A stretch of DNA of 64,000 nt from Arthrobacter sp. StoSoilB22 (GTDB taxonomy: Bacteria > Actinomycetota > Actinomycetes > Actinomycetales > Micrococcaceae). The notes under the pieces were generated by a model. The model did no database searches. It was not told where the DNA came from and was given only the letters and a program-made list of their open reading frames with translations. The translations under genes were made by a program, and so were the position numbers. Location of the stretch: assembly GCF_019977315.1 (NCBI RefSeq), contig NZ_AP024652.1, positions 1,798,001 through 1,862,000 on the forward strand, written 5' to 3'. Positions 25,690 to 34,563 of this stretch are shown piece by piece. The stretch's first letter is position 1. Each line of letters starts with the position of its first letter.

Positions 25690-26712
25690 TTAGCCCAGCA
25701 ATCCTGGAACAATGAGCAGCGCCGTGGGCACTGCAAGCAGCAGGGCCGAGGCCAAGAGGACCAGCACACGCACGGGCTTGGTGAGCGGCGGCTTGGGTGA
25801 GAGCAGGCGGCTGACGCGGGACGCCGTCGTGCGGGGTGAGTCGGCACCGCCGGTAGCGCTGACGGCATTGCCTTCCACGACGGCGCCGCCAGCGCTGAGT
25901 GCCGGGCTGCCACTGAGTGCCTGCCCGCCACTGAGCGCCGGCGTGCTGATGCCCGGCTGCGAGGTGCCGCTGGCAACAATGGCGATGGCCTTGATCAGTG
26001 TGCCTTTGCTTTCAGTGCGCAGGGCCACGTCATCGGCCAGCATCTCGATCAGTGAGTTCACGGCCGTCTGCGCCAGCCGGGTGGTGGGGAACCAAGGCAG
26101 CGCCTGACGCCAGGCAGCAAAGGCCCACAGCAGGAGATCGTGGCGCTGGGACAGGTGGGCATTTTCGTGAATGAGGACAGCCCTGAGCTCTGCCGGTTCC
26201 AGTGCTGCCATGAGGCCGTCGGATAGCACCGTGACGGATCGGGCGCCGCCGGGCAGGCAGTAGGCCACGGGAGAGTCGTGGTTGATCACCACGGTGCCCG
26301 GGCCGTCGTCGGACGGTGATGCCAGCAGGGCGAGTAGCTCGCGGTGGCGTCTCCGTTGGCGTTCAATCTTGTAGTAGGTCAGCAGCAGGGTGAAGACCAG
26401 GTGCGCGGTCAGCAGTGCTGCCGCCGAGAGCGCAAAGAGGTGCCAAAAGCCCAGGGCGGTGGTGGGTTCGTTGTTGAAGACCATCCCGGCAAGGCTCTTG
26501 AGCCCTGCTATGAGATTGTCCCCGATTGGTTCCAGTCCGTAGACGAGCATGGCCCCGATCATGGACAAGCCACCGGCAAGAGCGATCGCCTGCCACAGCA
26601 CCATGGCGGTGAAAGGGGATCGTGCCGGCCACTGTGCACGGGACAGCAACACGGGTACCGGCCACGCCAGAATCAATGCCAGGACCGCAAGCAGGTATGA
26701 GGTCCAGAACAT
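25690..26712 (-). CDS. M56 family membrane metallopeptidase, BlaR1/MecR1-like without sensor domain
   Basis: This 340-residue membrane protein has helices at about 3-23, 36-60, 90-113 and 314-337. A cytoplasmic-side zinc-peptidase domain carries the motif HENAH (182-186) in LIHENAHLSQRHDLLLW and a third ligand region EMLADD (223-228). BlaR1 and MecR1 use this domain to inactivate the BlaI repressor, but they also have an extracellular penicillin-binding domain, which is absent here. Instead residues about 249-292 are a low-complexity Ala/Ser/Gly stretch with three ALSxG-like repeats. It lies 5 nt downstream of the blaI-like gene and is surely co-transcribed. The inducing signal is unknown. 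Confidence 0.88.
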   Translation of the reverse strand: MFWTSYLLAVLALILAWPVPVLLSRAQWPARSPFTAMVLWQAIALAGGLSMIGAMLVYGLEPIGDNLIAGLKSLAGMVFNNEPTTALGFWHLFALSAAALLTAHLVFTLLLTYYKIERQRRRHRELLALLASPSDDGPGTVVINHDSPVAYCLPGGARSVTVLSDGLMAALEPAELRAVLIHENAHLSQRHDLLLWAFAAWRQALPWFPTTRLAQTAVNSLIEMLADDVALRTESKGTLIKAIAIVASGTSQPGISTPALSGGQALSGSPALSAGGAVVEGNAVSATGGADSPRTTASRVSRLLSPKPPLTKPVRVLVLLASALLLAVPTALLIVPGLLG

Positions 26713-26717
26713 AGTGG

Positions 26718-27104
26718 CTAATTGTAGCCGAGCAGTTTGCGCAGGGTAGCGGCTTCACTTTCGGTGACGGAACCAATGAAGCGGGCAAGCACGGCCTCGC
26801 GGTCCGGTGCGGAGCCAAGGACCTCGTGCATGAGTTCGGCGGTGTGGTCAGCGCGGCTCGAGACTGCCTGGTAGCGGTGCGGCCGGGTTCCGCGTTCGCG
26901 TTCAACCAGACCCTTCTTCTCCAAGCGTGAGAGCACAGTGAGGACCGTAGTGACTGCCAGGTCCTTGCCCTGATGACCGGCGGTGCCGTCGCCGGCCGCG
27001 GAATCCTGCGCCAAAAGATCACGCAGTGTATTGGCGGTTGCAGCCTCCTGGCCTGCCCAGAGCAGATCCATCACTGCCCGTTCCAGTTCCCCAAGACTTG
27101 CCAT
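26718..27104 (-). CDS. BlaI/MecI/CopY family transcriptional repressor
   Basis: A 128-residue winged-helix repressor. The BlaI signature is clear: LGELERAVMDLLW at the start, TTVLTVLSRLEKKGLVERER (recognition helix and wing), and a C-terminal dimerisation part ending VTESEAATLRKLLGYN. The loop before the recognition helix is longer than usual, with about 15 extra Gly/Ala/Asp residues (AAGDGTAGHQGKD). First gene of a two-gene unit with the M56 peptidase and divergent from cydA. Three matching dyads between the genes are its likely operators, giving autorepression and control of cyd; this is inferred. Confidence 0.9.
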   Translation of the reverse strand: MASLGELERAVMDLLWAGQEAATANTLRDLLAQDSAAGDGTAGHQGKDLAVTTVLTVLSRLEKKGLVERERGTRPHRYQAVSSRADHTAELMHEVLGSAPDREAVLARFIGSVTESEAATLRKLLGYN

Positions 27105-27203
27105 CTATACGTCCCTACCTTCCGCTTCCCGGTGCAGGGTGGCTGCTGCCGGGGAGCGATGATCCAACATTCCACAATAAATCTACCGCTTTTCAGGCCT
27201 TCA

Positions 27204-27220
27204 TTCTACGTGAGGTAGAA
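27204..27220. promoter_or_regulatory. Operator dyad O1 (blaI-proximal)
   Basis: Perfect dyad TTCTAC-N5-GTAGAA, about 100 nt before the blaI-type start codon. Half-sites with CTAC/GTAG are typical of BlaI-family operators. Confidence 0.75.
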
Positions 27221-27302
27221 CTATCCGCGCGCCGCGCCGCCGAGCGGACCCTTGCGCGTGGGTAACGCCACTTGAAGAATGGGTTTTGGCGATCTCCATT
27301 TG

Positions 27303-27319
27303 TTCTACACTGTGTAGAA
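27303..27319. promoter_or_regulatory. Operator dyad O2 (cydA side)
   Basis: Perfect dyad TTCTAC-N5-GTAGAA. A -10-like TACACT (27306-27311) lies inside it, so binding would block polymerase at the cyd promoter. Confidence 0.75.
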
Positions 27320-27327
27320 GAGAAGTT

Positions 27328-27344
27328 TTCTACGTGACGTAGAA
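27328..27344. promoter_or_regulatory. Operator dyad O3 (cydA side)
   Basis: Third perfect copy of the same dyad, centred 25 bp from O2 and 42 nt before the cydA ATG. Confidence 0.75.
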
Positions 27345-27385
27345 GTAAGGTCATCGTACTTCGGTCCACCGCACAAAGGACAGCC

Positions 27386-28984
27386 ATGGACGCCTTGGAA
27401 ATCGCACGCTGGCAATTCGGTATCACTACCGTCTACCACTTCATGATGGTGCCGCTCACTATCGGCCTCGGCCTGGTGGTGGCCATTATCCAGACCATCT
27501 GGTACCGCACCGGCAAGCCGGAGTACCTTCGCATGACCAAGTTCTGGGGAAAACTCTTCCTCATCAACTTCATCATGGGTGTAGCCACCGGCATAGTGCA
27601 GGAATTCCAGTTCGGCATGGCATGGAGTGAGTACAGCCGGTTCGTTGGAGACGTCTTCGGCGCACCACTGGCCCTCGAAGCCCTGTTGGCCTTCTTCGTC
27701 GAATCAACCTTCCTGGGATTGTGGATCTTTGGCTGGAAGCAGCTCAAACGCGGCGTGCACCTGGCCTGCTTGTGGATCGCCGTCATCGGCTCCGTCTTCT
27801 CCGCCTACTTCATCATTGTGGCCAACTCCTGGATGCAGCACCCCGTAGGCGTTGAGATGGTGGATGGCCGGCCCGTGATGACGGACGCTTGGGCAGTGTT
27901 TACCAACAACACGGCGCTGGTTGCCGTGCCCCATACCCTCTTTGGCGCACTGGCTGTTGCCGGTGCCTTCCTGCTGGGGATCGCCTGGTACCACCTGTGG
28001 CGTCGGCGCCACGACGGCATTGACGTCGTTGGCAAAGACGGAAAGCTGATTCCCGGCGAAGCAGCCATCCCGGGCCGTGACAAGGCTGACTACACGGTCT
28101 GGATGAAATCCCTGCGGATCGGCGCTGTGGTGGCCATGATCTCCTTTGCCGGAACCGCCATCACCGGTGATCTCCAAGGCAAGCTCATGTTCGAACAGCA
28201 GCCCATGAAGATGGCCGCCGCTGAAGCTGCCTGCCACGACGGCACGGGCTTCTCGGTGCTGAGCGTTGGCAACCTGGGAGCGACCAACTGCGAGGACATC
28301 GTTGCAGTTATCGAAGTCCCCGGCATCCTCTCCTTCCTGGCCAAGGGCGACTTCACCACTGAAGTGAAGGGCGTGAACAGCCTGCTGGGCGAGTACAAGG
28401 AAAAGTACGGCACCCACCTGCCGGACAACCCGCTCTACGGTGAGCGCGCCGGACAGGAAATCCAATATGTGCCCGTCATGGAAGTCACCTACTGGGGCTT
28501 CCGCATGATGATCGGCTTCGGTGGCATCGCAGCCTTCGCCGCCCTGCTCGCGCTTTGGGTGACGCGCAAGGGCGTAGTTCCCGAATCCAAGTGGCTGATG
28601 CGCCTTGCTGTCTTTGGGATTCTGGCTCCCTTCGGCGCCAACGCCGCAGGCTGGATCTTCACCGAAATGGGCCGGCAGCCATTCGTGGTGGCGCCCAACC
28701 CGGACATGAACGGTATTGACCAGGTCTTCATGTTCACAGCTGCCGCGGTATCCCCGGGCGTCAGCGCGGGAGAACTCATGACCTCCCTGGTGGTCCTCAC
28801 CGCCATCTATGCCGTGCTGTTGGTGGTTGAAGTGAAGCTCCTGGTCAAGTACATCCGCGGGGGCGTGGCCTCGGCGATGCCTGAACTGGCCCACGCCAAA
28901 GACACAGATAACCAACACGACAAGAACGACGACGGCGCCGGCCCGGACAAGTCCGGCGACGACGTCCTGGCATTCGCCTACTAA
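27386..28984 (+). CDS. cydA: Cytochrome bd oxidase subunit I
   Basis: The haem-bearing subunit of the high-oxygen-affinity bd quinol oxidase in the cytoplasmic membrane. The 532-residue protein begins MDALEIARWQFGITTVYHFM, with the haem ligand histidine at H18. The helix with ALEALLAFFVESTFLGLWIFGW carries the conserved glutamates of the proton path. It continues with HTLFGALAVAGAFLLG, the helix with the conserved methionine (YWGFRMMIGFG) and the GRQPFVV signature. The C-terminal tail is Asp/Asn/Lys-rich. The ribosome site AAAGGA lies 6-8 nt upstream of the ATG. First gene of cydA-cydB-cydDC, with three operator dyads upstream. Confidence 0.97.
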   Translation: MDALEIARWQFGITTVYHFMMVPLTIGLGLVVAIIQTIWYRTGKPEYLRMTKFWGKLFLINFIMGVATGIVQEFQFGMAWSEYSRFVGDVFGAPLALEALLAFFVESTFLGLWIFGWKQLKRGVHLACLWIAVIGSVFSAYFIIVANSWMQHPVGVEMVDGRPVMTDAWAVFTNNTALVAVPHTLFGALAVAGAFLLGIAWYHLWRRRHDGIDVVGKDGKLIPGEAAIPGRDKADYTVWMKSLRIGAVVAMISFAGTAITGDLQGKLMFEQQPMKMAAAEAACHDGTGFSVLSVGNLGATNCEDIVAVIEVPGILSFLAKGDFTTEVKGVNSLLGEYKEKYGTHLPDNPLYGERAGQEIQYVPVMEVTYWGFRMMIGFGGIAAFAALLALWVTRKGVVPESKWLMRLAVFGILAPFGANAAGWIFTEMGRQPFVVAPNPDMNGIDQVFMFTAAAVSPGVSAGELMTSLVVLTAIYAVLLVVEVKLLVKYIRGGVASAMPELAHAKDTDNQHDKNDDGAGPDKSGDDVLAFAY

Positions 28985-29002
28985 AGCCAAGGGGTACTGA
29001 CA

Positions 29003-30085
29003 ATGGAACTGTTGCCAACCATCTGGTTCGTGGCCATCGCGGTGTTGTGGACCGGTTATCTCTTCCTGGAAGGCTTTGACCTCGGGGTGGGAATGCTCAT
29101 GAAGCTGTTCGCGCGCAACAACACCGACCGCCGCGTCCTGCTGAACACCATCGGCCCGGTATGGGACGGCAATGAGGTGTGGCTGCTCACCGCCGCCGGT
29201 GCCACCTTCGCTGCCTTCCCCCTCTGGTACGCCTCGCTGTTCTCCAGCCTCTACCTCCCGCTCCTGGCGGTCCTGGCTGCGCTGATCTTCCGGGCTGTCG
29301 CCTTCGAATACCGCGGCAAGGTGGACTCCGAGAGCTGGCGTAACCGCTGGGACTGGGCGATCGCCGTCGGATCCTTCGTGGCTGCTTTCGGCATCGGCGC
29401 AGCGCTGGCCCTCACCACCACGGGACTGCCCCTGAATGAGAACGGGGATCGCGTCGGTGGCCCCATGTCCTGGTTCAGCGGCTATGCACTCCTGGGCGGT
29501 TTCGGCGTGGTGGCATTCGCGCTGGTTCACGCCCTGGCGTTCCTGGCCCTGAAGACCGACGGCGACGTGCGGCACCGCGCCCGCCGCTGGTTCGTGCGAT
29601 GGGTGCCGTTCGCGGTACTTCCGATGTTCGGCTGGATGGTGGCCGTCCAGTTCCTAAGCGGCAAGCCCTGGGCCTGGGCATTGGTGGCAGCGGCGGTAGT
29701 CGCCGTCGTCCTGGCGTGGCGACTGGCCCGTACGGGGTCCGAAGGGCGGGCCTTCAGTGCCTTGGGTGCCTTCATTGTCTGCGCCACAGCGGCCATCTTT
29801 GGAGCGGCCTTCCCGGTAGTCATCCCCTCCACGATCGATCCTGCCTTCAATCTGACCATCTCCAACGCCTCGTCCTCGGACTACACACTGGGCCTCATGA
29901 GCATCGTCGCAGCCGTTGGACTGCCACTTGTGATTGCTTACCAGTCATGGACTTACTGGGTGTTCCGCCGGCGCGTCAGCGCAGCCCACATCCCGGAAGC
30001 CCACGGGTTCCTGCCCGCCATTGCTGCGAAAGTGATGGTATCCAAGGACAGCCCCTCCACCACGCGAAACCAAACGGGAGATTAG
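29003..30085 (+). CDS. cydB: Cytochrome bd oxidase subunit II
   Basis: Partner membrane subunit of cytochrome bd, 360 residues with about 8-9 helices. Family motifs are present at the N-terminus (LPTIWFVAIAVLWTGYLFLEGFDLGVGML) and in the following segment (GPVWDGNEVWLLTAAGATFAAFP). It starts 18 nt after cydA and ends 7 nt before cydDC, so the three are one operon. Confidence 0.97.
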   Translation: MELLPTIWFVAIAVLWTGYLFLEGFDLGVGMLMKLFARNNTDRRVLLNTIGPVWDGNEVWLLTAAGATFAAFPLWYASLFSSLYLPLLAVLAALIFRAVAFEYRGKVDSESWRNRWDWAIAVGSFVAAFGIGAALALTTTGLPLNENGDRVGGPMSWFSGYALLGGFGVVAFALVHALAFLALKTDGDVRHRARRWFVRWVPFAVLPMFGWMVAVQFLSGKPWAWALVAAAVVAVVLAWRLARTGSEGRAFSALGAFIVCATAAIFGAAFPVVIPSTIDPAFNLTISNASSSDYTLGLMSIVAAVGLPLVIAYQSWTYWVFRRRVSAAHIPEAHGFLPAIAAKVMVSKDSPSTTRNQTGD

Positions 30086-30092
30086 TCGCTCC

Positions 30093-33000
30093 ATGAAACC
30101 CGTGTTCCCCTCCGGCCCGGCCACGCGATCGGCGCTGTACGCAATCGGCCTCATGTCCGCCCTCAAGGCACTGTCCCTGGTGCTCATGGCGCAAGCCGTA
30201 GCGGGAATGCTGGCAGGGCTCGCCTCCGGATCAGGAGAGTGGCACAACGGACTTGTCTGGGGTGCGGCCGGCGCCGTTCTGCGATCGCTGACAGTGTGGG
30301 GCCAAGGCATCGCCTCCAGGCGGGCGGCCCTGGGCGTCAAGGAGGAACTGCGGGCGCGGCTGCTGAGGCGCTCACTGTCCGACGCCGGTTCATCGCCCGT
30401 GGCGGGAATGAACGACGGCGGGCTGGCGATCCTCGCGACGCGCGGACTGGACGCGCTGGACGACTACTACACCCAGTACCTGCCGGCAATAGTGAACTGC
30501 GCAACGGTCCCGCTGCTGATCGGAGCCCGGATACTCTTCGCCGACTGGGTAAGTGCCGTGGTGATCGTCCTGACGGTCCCTTTGGTGCCACTGTTCATGG
30601 TGCTGATAGGACGGCACACCGAAGACACTGTCAGGGAGGCGCAAAGCACGCTCCGGAAACTGTCCGGCCACATCCTCGAGCTCGCTAAAGGCCTTCCCGT
30701 CCTGGTGGGCCTTGGACGCGCCACCGAACAGCGCGCTGCTCTGGAAGATATCTCCGAGCAATACCGCACCCGGACCATGGGCACCCTCCGCACGGCGTTC
30801 CTCTCCGCCCTGGCATTGGAACTCATCGCAACCATCTCAGTGGCCGTGGTGGCGGTCTTCATTGGTGTCCGGCTGGTGCATGGCGACATGCCCCTCGAAG
30901 CCGGACTCCTGGCCTTGATCCTGGCGCCGGACTGCTACCTTCCCCTCCGGGAGCTTGGCACCGCCCACCACGCCAGCGATGACGGCAGGGCGGCCCTTGA
31001 GACCACCAATGCCGTGCTGGACGCTCCCTCGCATGAGCACCTCCAGCATGGGAGGACGTCCGACGCAGCCCCGGCGGGCGTGGTGGTGACCGACTTGTCG
31101 GTGACCTACAACGGACGGTCCGCTGCCGCCGTCGGGCCCCTCAGCTTCACAGCGGAGCCGGGACGTGTCACAGCCCTCGACGGCGTCAGCGGCTCCGGGA
31201 AGAGCACAGTCCTGGGCGTCCTTGCCGGGCTTATCGGTCCAGGGCCAGGCGCGGAGGTTACCGGGACGGTCAACGGTGCGTCGCCAGGGACAATCGCGTG
31301 GGTTCCGCAACACCCGGTCATGACCAACAAAACGGTGCAGCAGGAAATTGAGCTCTATCTGCACGGATATGCGGGGAACACAGCCGAGGCAGCCACCCGT
31401 GTTCTCCGGCAAGCCTCAGCCGGCCACCTGGCGGCCAAGCATCCCGCGGAACTGAGCCCAGGCGAACTGCGCCGAATAGCACTTGCCCGTGGATTGGCAC
31501 GGGTGGAAGCCGGGGCTACCACCCTGCTGCTCGACGAACCAACCGCCCATCTGGACCAATACTCGGCAAGCGTGGTCCGCCGCGCCATAGAGGCGGTCCG
31601 CGGCAACGTGACCGTGATCCTGGTGGCCCACGACGCCGCCACCCGGGCGCTCGCCGACCACGTGGTACCGGTAGGAAGCCGGCATCAGAACCAACACTCA
31701 GCGTCCTCAGTTCCCGGAACGATCAGTCCGAGCGGAGATGCTGCAAGCGCAGGGGCAGTTGTGGTCCCCCCGAAGGGCGCCGCCCAACACCAAGACCTCC
31801 CAACACCTCCCTCCACCAGCAGCCTGGGGGCTCTTCTCCGGGCCCTGAAACCCGTGCGCTGGAAGTTCGCCGCCGCCGGCGCGGTGGCCGTCCTGGCCGC
31901 CCTCTTCGCAGTCGCGTTGTCCGGCCTGTCCGGATGGCTCATCATCCGGGCCAGCGAGCAGCCGCCCATTCTCTACCTGCTCGGCGCGATCGTCGGAGTG
32001 AGGTTCTTCGGCATCGGAAGGGCCGTTCTGCGCTACTGCGAGCGGCTTTTGACCCATGATGCAGTCTTCGCCGCCATGACCCGCCTCCGCGGCGCACTCT
32101 GGGCATCGCTAAGCCGCAGGGCCCTTTCCCTCCGGCGCCTCCTCCAAGGCGGCAACGTGTTGGGCTCAATCGTGGACGACGTAGACACCCTCCGGGACCT
32201 TCTTCCCCGGGTTGTCCTACCGCCCGTGACCGCCGTCGGAGTCGGAGCTGCGGCCATCCTCGCCACTTCCATCGTTTTACCCGATGCATTGCCGGCGATT
32301 GTTGTGGCCGCCGTGGCAGGCCTGCTCGCAGCGCCGATCCTGGCCGTCCTGGCTGACAGGAACGCCGCCAGTGCCGAACAAAAGCTGCGGTCAGTGGTGC
32401 TGCGGGGAGTGGCTGCCGCCCTTGACGCCCGTGCCGAACTCAACGCCAACGGGGTGGGGGAGCCGGTCCTTGAAGCACTGCGTGCCAAGGACCGCAGCGC
32501 CACCCTCTCTGCCCAGCGCTCTGCGTGGGCCGAAGGACTCGGGCAGGCCGTGATCGTCCTTGCGTGCTCTCTGGCCGCCCTCTGGGCCGGAGCCCTGAGC
32601 GCACCCGCCGTGCTCAATGGCACTATTGCTCCCGAACTCGCGGCCGTCATTGTCCTGATGCAACTGGCCCTGGTGGAACCCTTCGGTGGAATCGTCTCAG
32701 CTGTGCGCCAAGCCCCGGCGCTCGCGGCCGTCCTGGACCGGGTGGCATCATCCGGTGCTTTGGATACCCCTGGCACCACCGACCCTGCAGAAGCGAACCT
32801 TGCGAAAGAACACGACGGCGGCACGCGGCAACTGCCTGATCGTCCGGATAAGGCTGGACTGGAGCTGAAGGGCGCCTCGGCGGCGTGGCCAGGTGGCCCG
32901 AAAGTGTTCGCCGGCGTCAACGCTGAGGCAGAACCCGGCCGTTGGCTTGCCGTGACCGGCCCCTCCGGGGCCGGTAAGTCCACCCTGCTTTCGGTGCTAC

Positions 33001-33539
33001 TGGGATTCCTACCCCTGGCGGAAGGCACTGTGAAGCTTTCCGGCACGGCGGCATGGTGCCCCCAGGAAGCACACCTGTTCGACTCCACAATCCGAGGCAA
33101 CCTCCTCCTGAGCCGGCCGGCTGCCGCAAAGCCCAGCGAGGCCGAAATGCACAAGGCACTGGCCGACGTCGGGCTTGATTCCGTGGTTGAAGCGTTGCCG
33201 GACGGACTCGACGCCCGGATCGGACCAGGCGGCTCTTTCCTCAGCGGCGGTGAACGCCAGCGCCTGGCCATGGCCAGGACACTCCTGACCGGAGCCTCCG
33301 TGCTGCTGCTTGACGAACCGACTGCGCATTTGGATGCGGGCTCGGCGCGGGAAATGATGGCCATCCTGCGCAACGGACTCAAGGACGTCACCGTTGTGCT
33401 GGTTACCCACAATCCTGAGGACATTGATCCCTCAGACTCGCGGCTGGAATTGCCTGGGGGTCAGGTTTCCGCGGAGCAAAGTGACGGACTCACGGCGCAG
33501 GGCGCGGCGGAACTGGTGGGAAGGCCTACTCCTCAGTAG
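30093..33539 (+). CDS. cydDC: Fused CydD-CydC thiol-reductant ABC exporter
   Basis: CydDC exports glutathione/cysteine-type reductants and is needed for assembly of cytochrome bd. Here both half-transporters are one 1148-residue protein. The CydD half has six membrane helices and an ATPase with Walker A SGSGKST, signature LSPGELRR and Walker B LLLDEPTAHLD. After a linker of about 60 residues rich in Ser/Ala/Pro, the CydC half has its own membrane domain and ATPase with GPSGAGKST, LSGGERQR and LLLDEPTAHLD. All catalytic motifs are intact in both halves. The CydD signature LSPGE departs slightly from LSGGE. Last gene of the cyd operon. Confidence 0.95.
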   Translation: MKPVFPSGPATRSALYAIGLMSALKALSLVLMAQAVAGMLAGLASGSGEWHNGLVWGAAGAVLRSLTVWGQGIASRRAALGVKEELRARLLRRSLSDAGSSPVAGMNDGGLAILATRGLDALDDYYTQYLPAIVNCATVPLLIGARILFADWVSAVVIVLTVPLVPLFMVLIGRHTEDTVREAQSTLRKLSGHILELAKGLPVLVGLGRATEQRAALEDISEQYRTRTMGTLRTAFLSALALELIATISVAVVAVFIGVRLVHGDMPLEAGLLALILAPDCYLPLRELGTAHHASDDGRAALETTNAVLDAPSHEHLQHGRTSDAAPAGVVVTDLSVTYNGRSAAAVGPLSFTAEPGRVTALDGVSGSGKSTVLGVLAGLIGPGPGAEVTGTVNGASPGTIAWVPQHPVMTNKTVQQEIELYLHGYAGNTAEAATRVLRQASAGHLAAKHPAELSPGELRRIALARGLARVEAGATTLLLDEPTAHLDQYSASVVRRAIEAVRGNVTVILVAHDAATRALADHVVPVGSRHQNQHSASSVPGTISPSGDAASAGAVVVPPKGAAQHQDLPTPPSTSSLGALLRALKPVRWKFAAAGAVAVLAALFAVALSGLSGWLIIRASEQPPILYLLGAIVGVRFFGIGRAVLRYCERLLTHDAVFAAMTRLRGALWASLSRRALSLRRLLQGGNVLGSIVDDVDTLRDLLPRVVLPPVTAVGVGAAAILATSIVLPDALPAIVVAAVAGLLAAPILAVLADRNAASAEQKLRSVVLRGVAAALDARAELNANGVGEPVLEALRAKDRSATLSAQRSAWAEGLGQAVIVLACSLAALWAGALSAPAVLNGTIAPELAAVIVLMQLALVEPFGGIVSAVRQAPALAAVLDRVASSGALDTPGTTDPAEANLAKEHDGGTRQLPDRPDKAGLELKGASAAWPGGPKVFAGVNAEAEPGRWLAVTGPSGAGKSTLLSVLLGFLPLAEGTVKLSGTAAWCPQEAHLFDSTIRGNLLLSRPAAAKPSEAEMHKALADVGLDSVVEALPDGLDARIGPGGSFLSGGERQRLAMARTLLTGASVLLLDEPTAHLDAGSAREMMAILRNGLKDVTVVLVTHNPEDIDPSDSRLELPGGQVSAEQSDGLTAQGAAELVGRPTPQ

Positions 33540-33542
33540 CCT
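33537..33542 (+). promoter_or_regulatory. -10 element TAGCCT overlapping the cydDC stop codon
   Basis: TAGCCT begins with the cydDC stop TAG and is followed by 6 nt and the ATG of the tandem-GNAT gene. This suggests an internal, leaderless promoter that uncouples that gene from cyd. Confidence 0.4.
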
Positions 33543-33548
33543 GTTGGC

Positions 33549-34559
33549 ATGCCGTTTGAATCCTCAAGCCAAGCCCTGCCTGATGCCGTTGCCACCGGTC
33601 TGAGCTGGCGGCCAGCCACTATGGAGGACCTCGATAACTGGGCGGACCTGATCGCCCGTACGGCCGCCGTCGAACATCCCGTTTGGTACGAAAAGCGTGG
33701 CGACCTGCTCCACGTCATGGAGTCCTCCAAGAACCCGGCTGAGACAAGCACGCTCCTGGGCCTGGACGCAGGCGGAGTAGCCCGTGCCTATGGACGCATC
33801 GCCAAGAACCCGGACGGGGACAAAGCCACCGGCATGGCGTGCGTTGACCCGGAATGGCAGCAACGGGGGATCGGCTCCGCAATCCTGATGTGGCAGGAAG
33901 GACAAGTGCGCAACAGGTTTCACGCCGATGAGGCGGCCGGTCACACCAGTGCGCCGCCCCGCCTCCGGATCCAGACCGAGGAACAGCACGAGCACCAGGC
34001 GAAGCTTCTGATGGGCCATGGCTACGGTGCTGTGCGCTGGTTCAACGAAATGCACCGGCCTCTTTCGGACGAGCTGCCCCGGGCCGCCCTGAGAGCAGGG
34101 CTTGAGCTTAGGACGCTGGACTCTTCGCTTTTTGAACCCGTACGCCAGGCCCACAACGACGCGTTCAGGGATCATTGGGGGAGCGAGCCACGGGACGAAG
34201 AATCGTGGCGCTTCACCATCGAGGAACCCACTGCCCGGCCCGATCTCAGTGCAGTGGTCATTGATTCGTCCACCGGCGAGGTGGCCGGCTATCAGCTCAC
34301 CAGCTTCGATCCCGACTCTGCTGCGGAGCGCGGCTTCAAGGAAGGCTACACCGAGCTCCTTGGCGTGCGGCGTGCCTACCGGGGCCGGGGCATAGCCCAA
34401 GCACTGCTCGCCGATGCCATGCAGCGCTACGCCTCAGCCGGAATGGAGGTGGCATCACTGGACGTGGACTCAGCCAATCCCACCGGGGCGCTGGAACTCT
34501 ACCTGGGCATGGGCTACACGCCCGTGAACCGCAGCATGACGTGGGAGAAAATGCTCTAG
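33549..34559 (+). CDS. Tandem GNAT acetyltransferase
   Basis: 336 residues with two GNAT domains. The N-terminal one has the acetyl-CoA segment MACVDPEWQQRGIGSAIL; the C-terminal one has LLGVRRAYRGRGIAQALLADAM, followed by SLDVDSANPTGALELYLGMGY. This two-domain layout is common in actinobacterial mycothiol synthase (MshD)-like and uncharacterised acetyltransferases. The sequence does not let me assign the acceptor. It starts 9 nt after cydDC and may be read through from the cyd operon or from its own -10 element. Confidence 0.88.
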   Translation: MPFESSSQALPDAVATGLSWRPATMEDLDNWADLIARTAAVEHPVWYEKRGDLLHVMESSKNPAETSTLLGLDAGGVARAYGRIAKNPDGDKATGMACVDPEWQQRGIGSAILMWQEGQVRNRFHADEAAGHTSAPPRLRIQTEEQHEHQAKLLMGHGYGAVRWFNEMHRPLSDELPRAALRAGLELRTLDSSLFEPVRQAHNDAFRDHWGSEPRDEESWRFTIEEPTARPDLSAVVIDSSTGEVAGYQLTSFDPDSAAERGFKEGYTELLGVRRAYRGRGIAQALLADAMQRYASAGMEVASLDVDSANPTGALELYLGMGYTPVNRSMTWEKML

Positions 34560-34563
34560 CTTC

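Noticed and set aside
25690..27104. Beta-lactam resistance regulator
   Set aside because: No beta-lactamase or penicillin-binding protein gene is linked and the peptidase lacks the drug-sensing domain; the linked target is the cyd operon.
27704..29575. Open frame of 623 residues antisense to cydA and cydB
   Set aside because: No recognisable domain and a His/Gln/Gly-rich composition typical of antisense frames; cydAB are certain.
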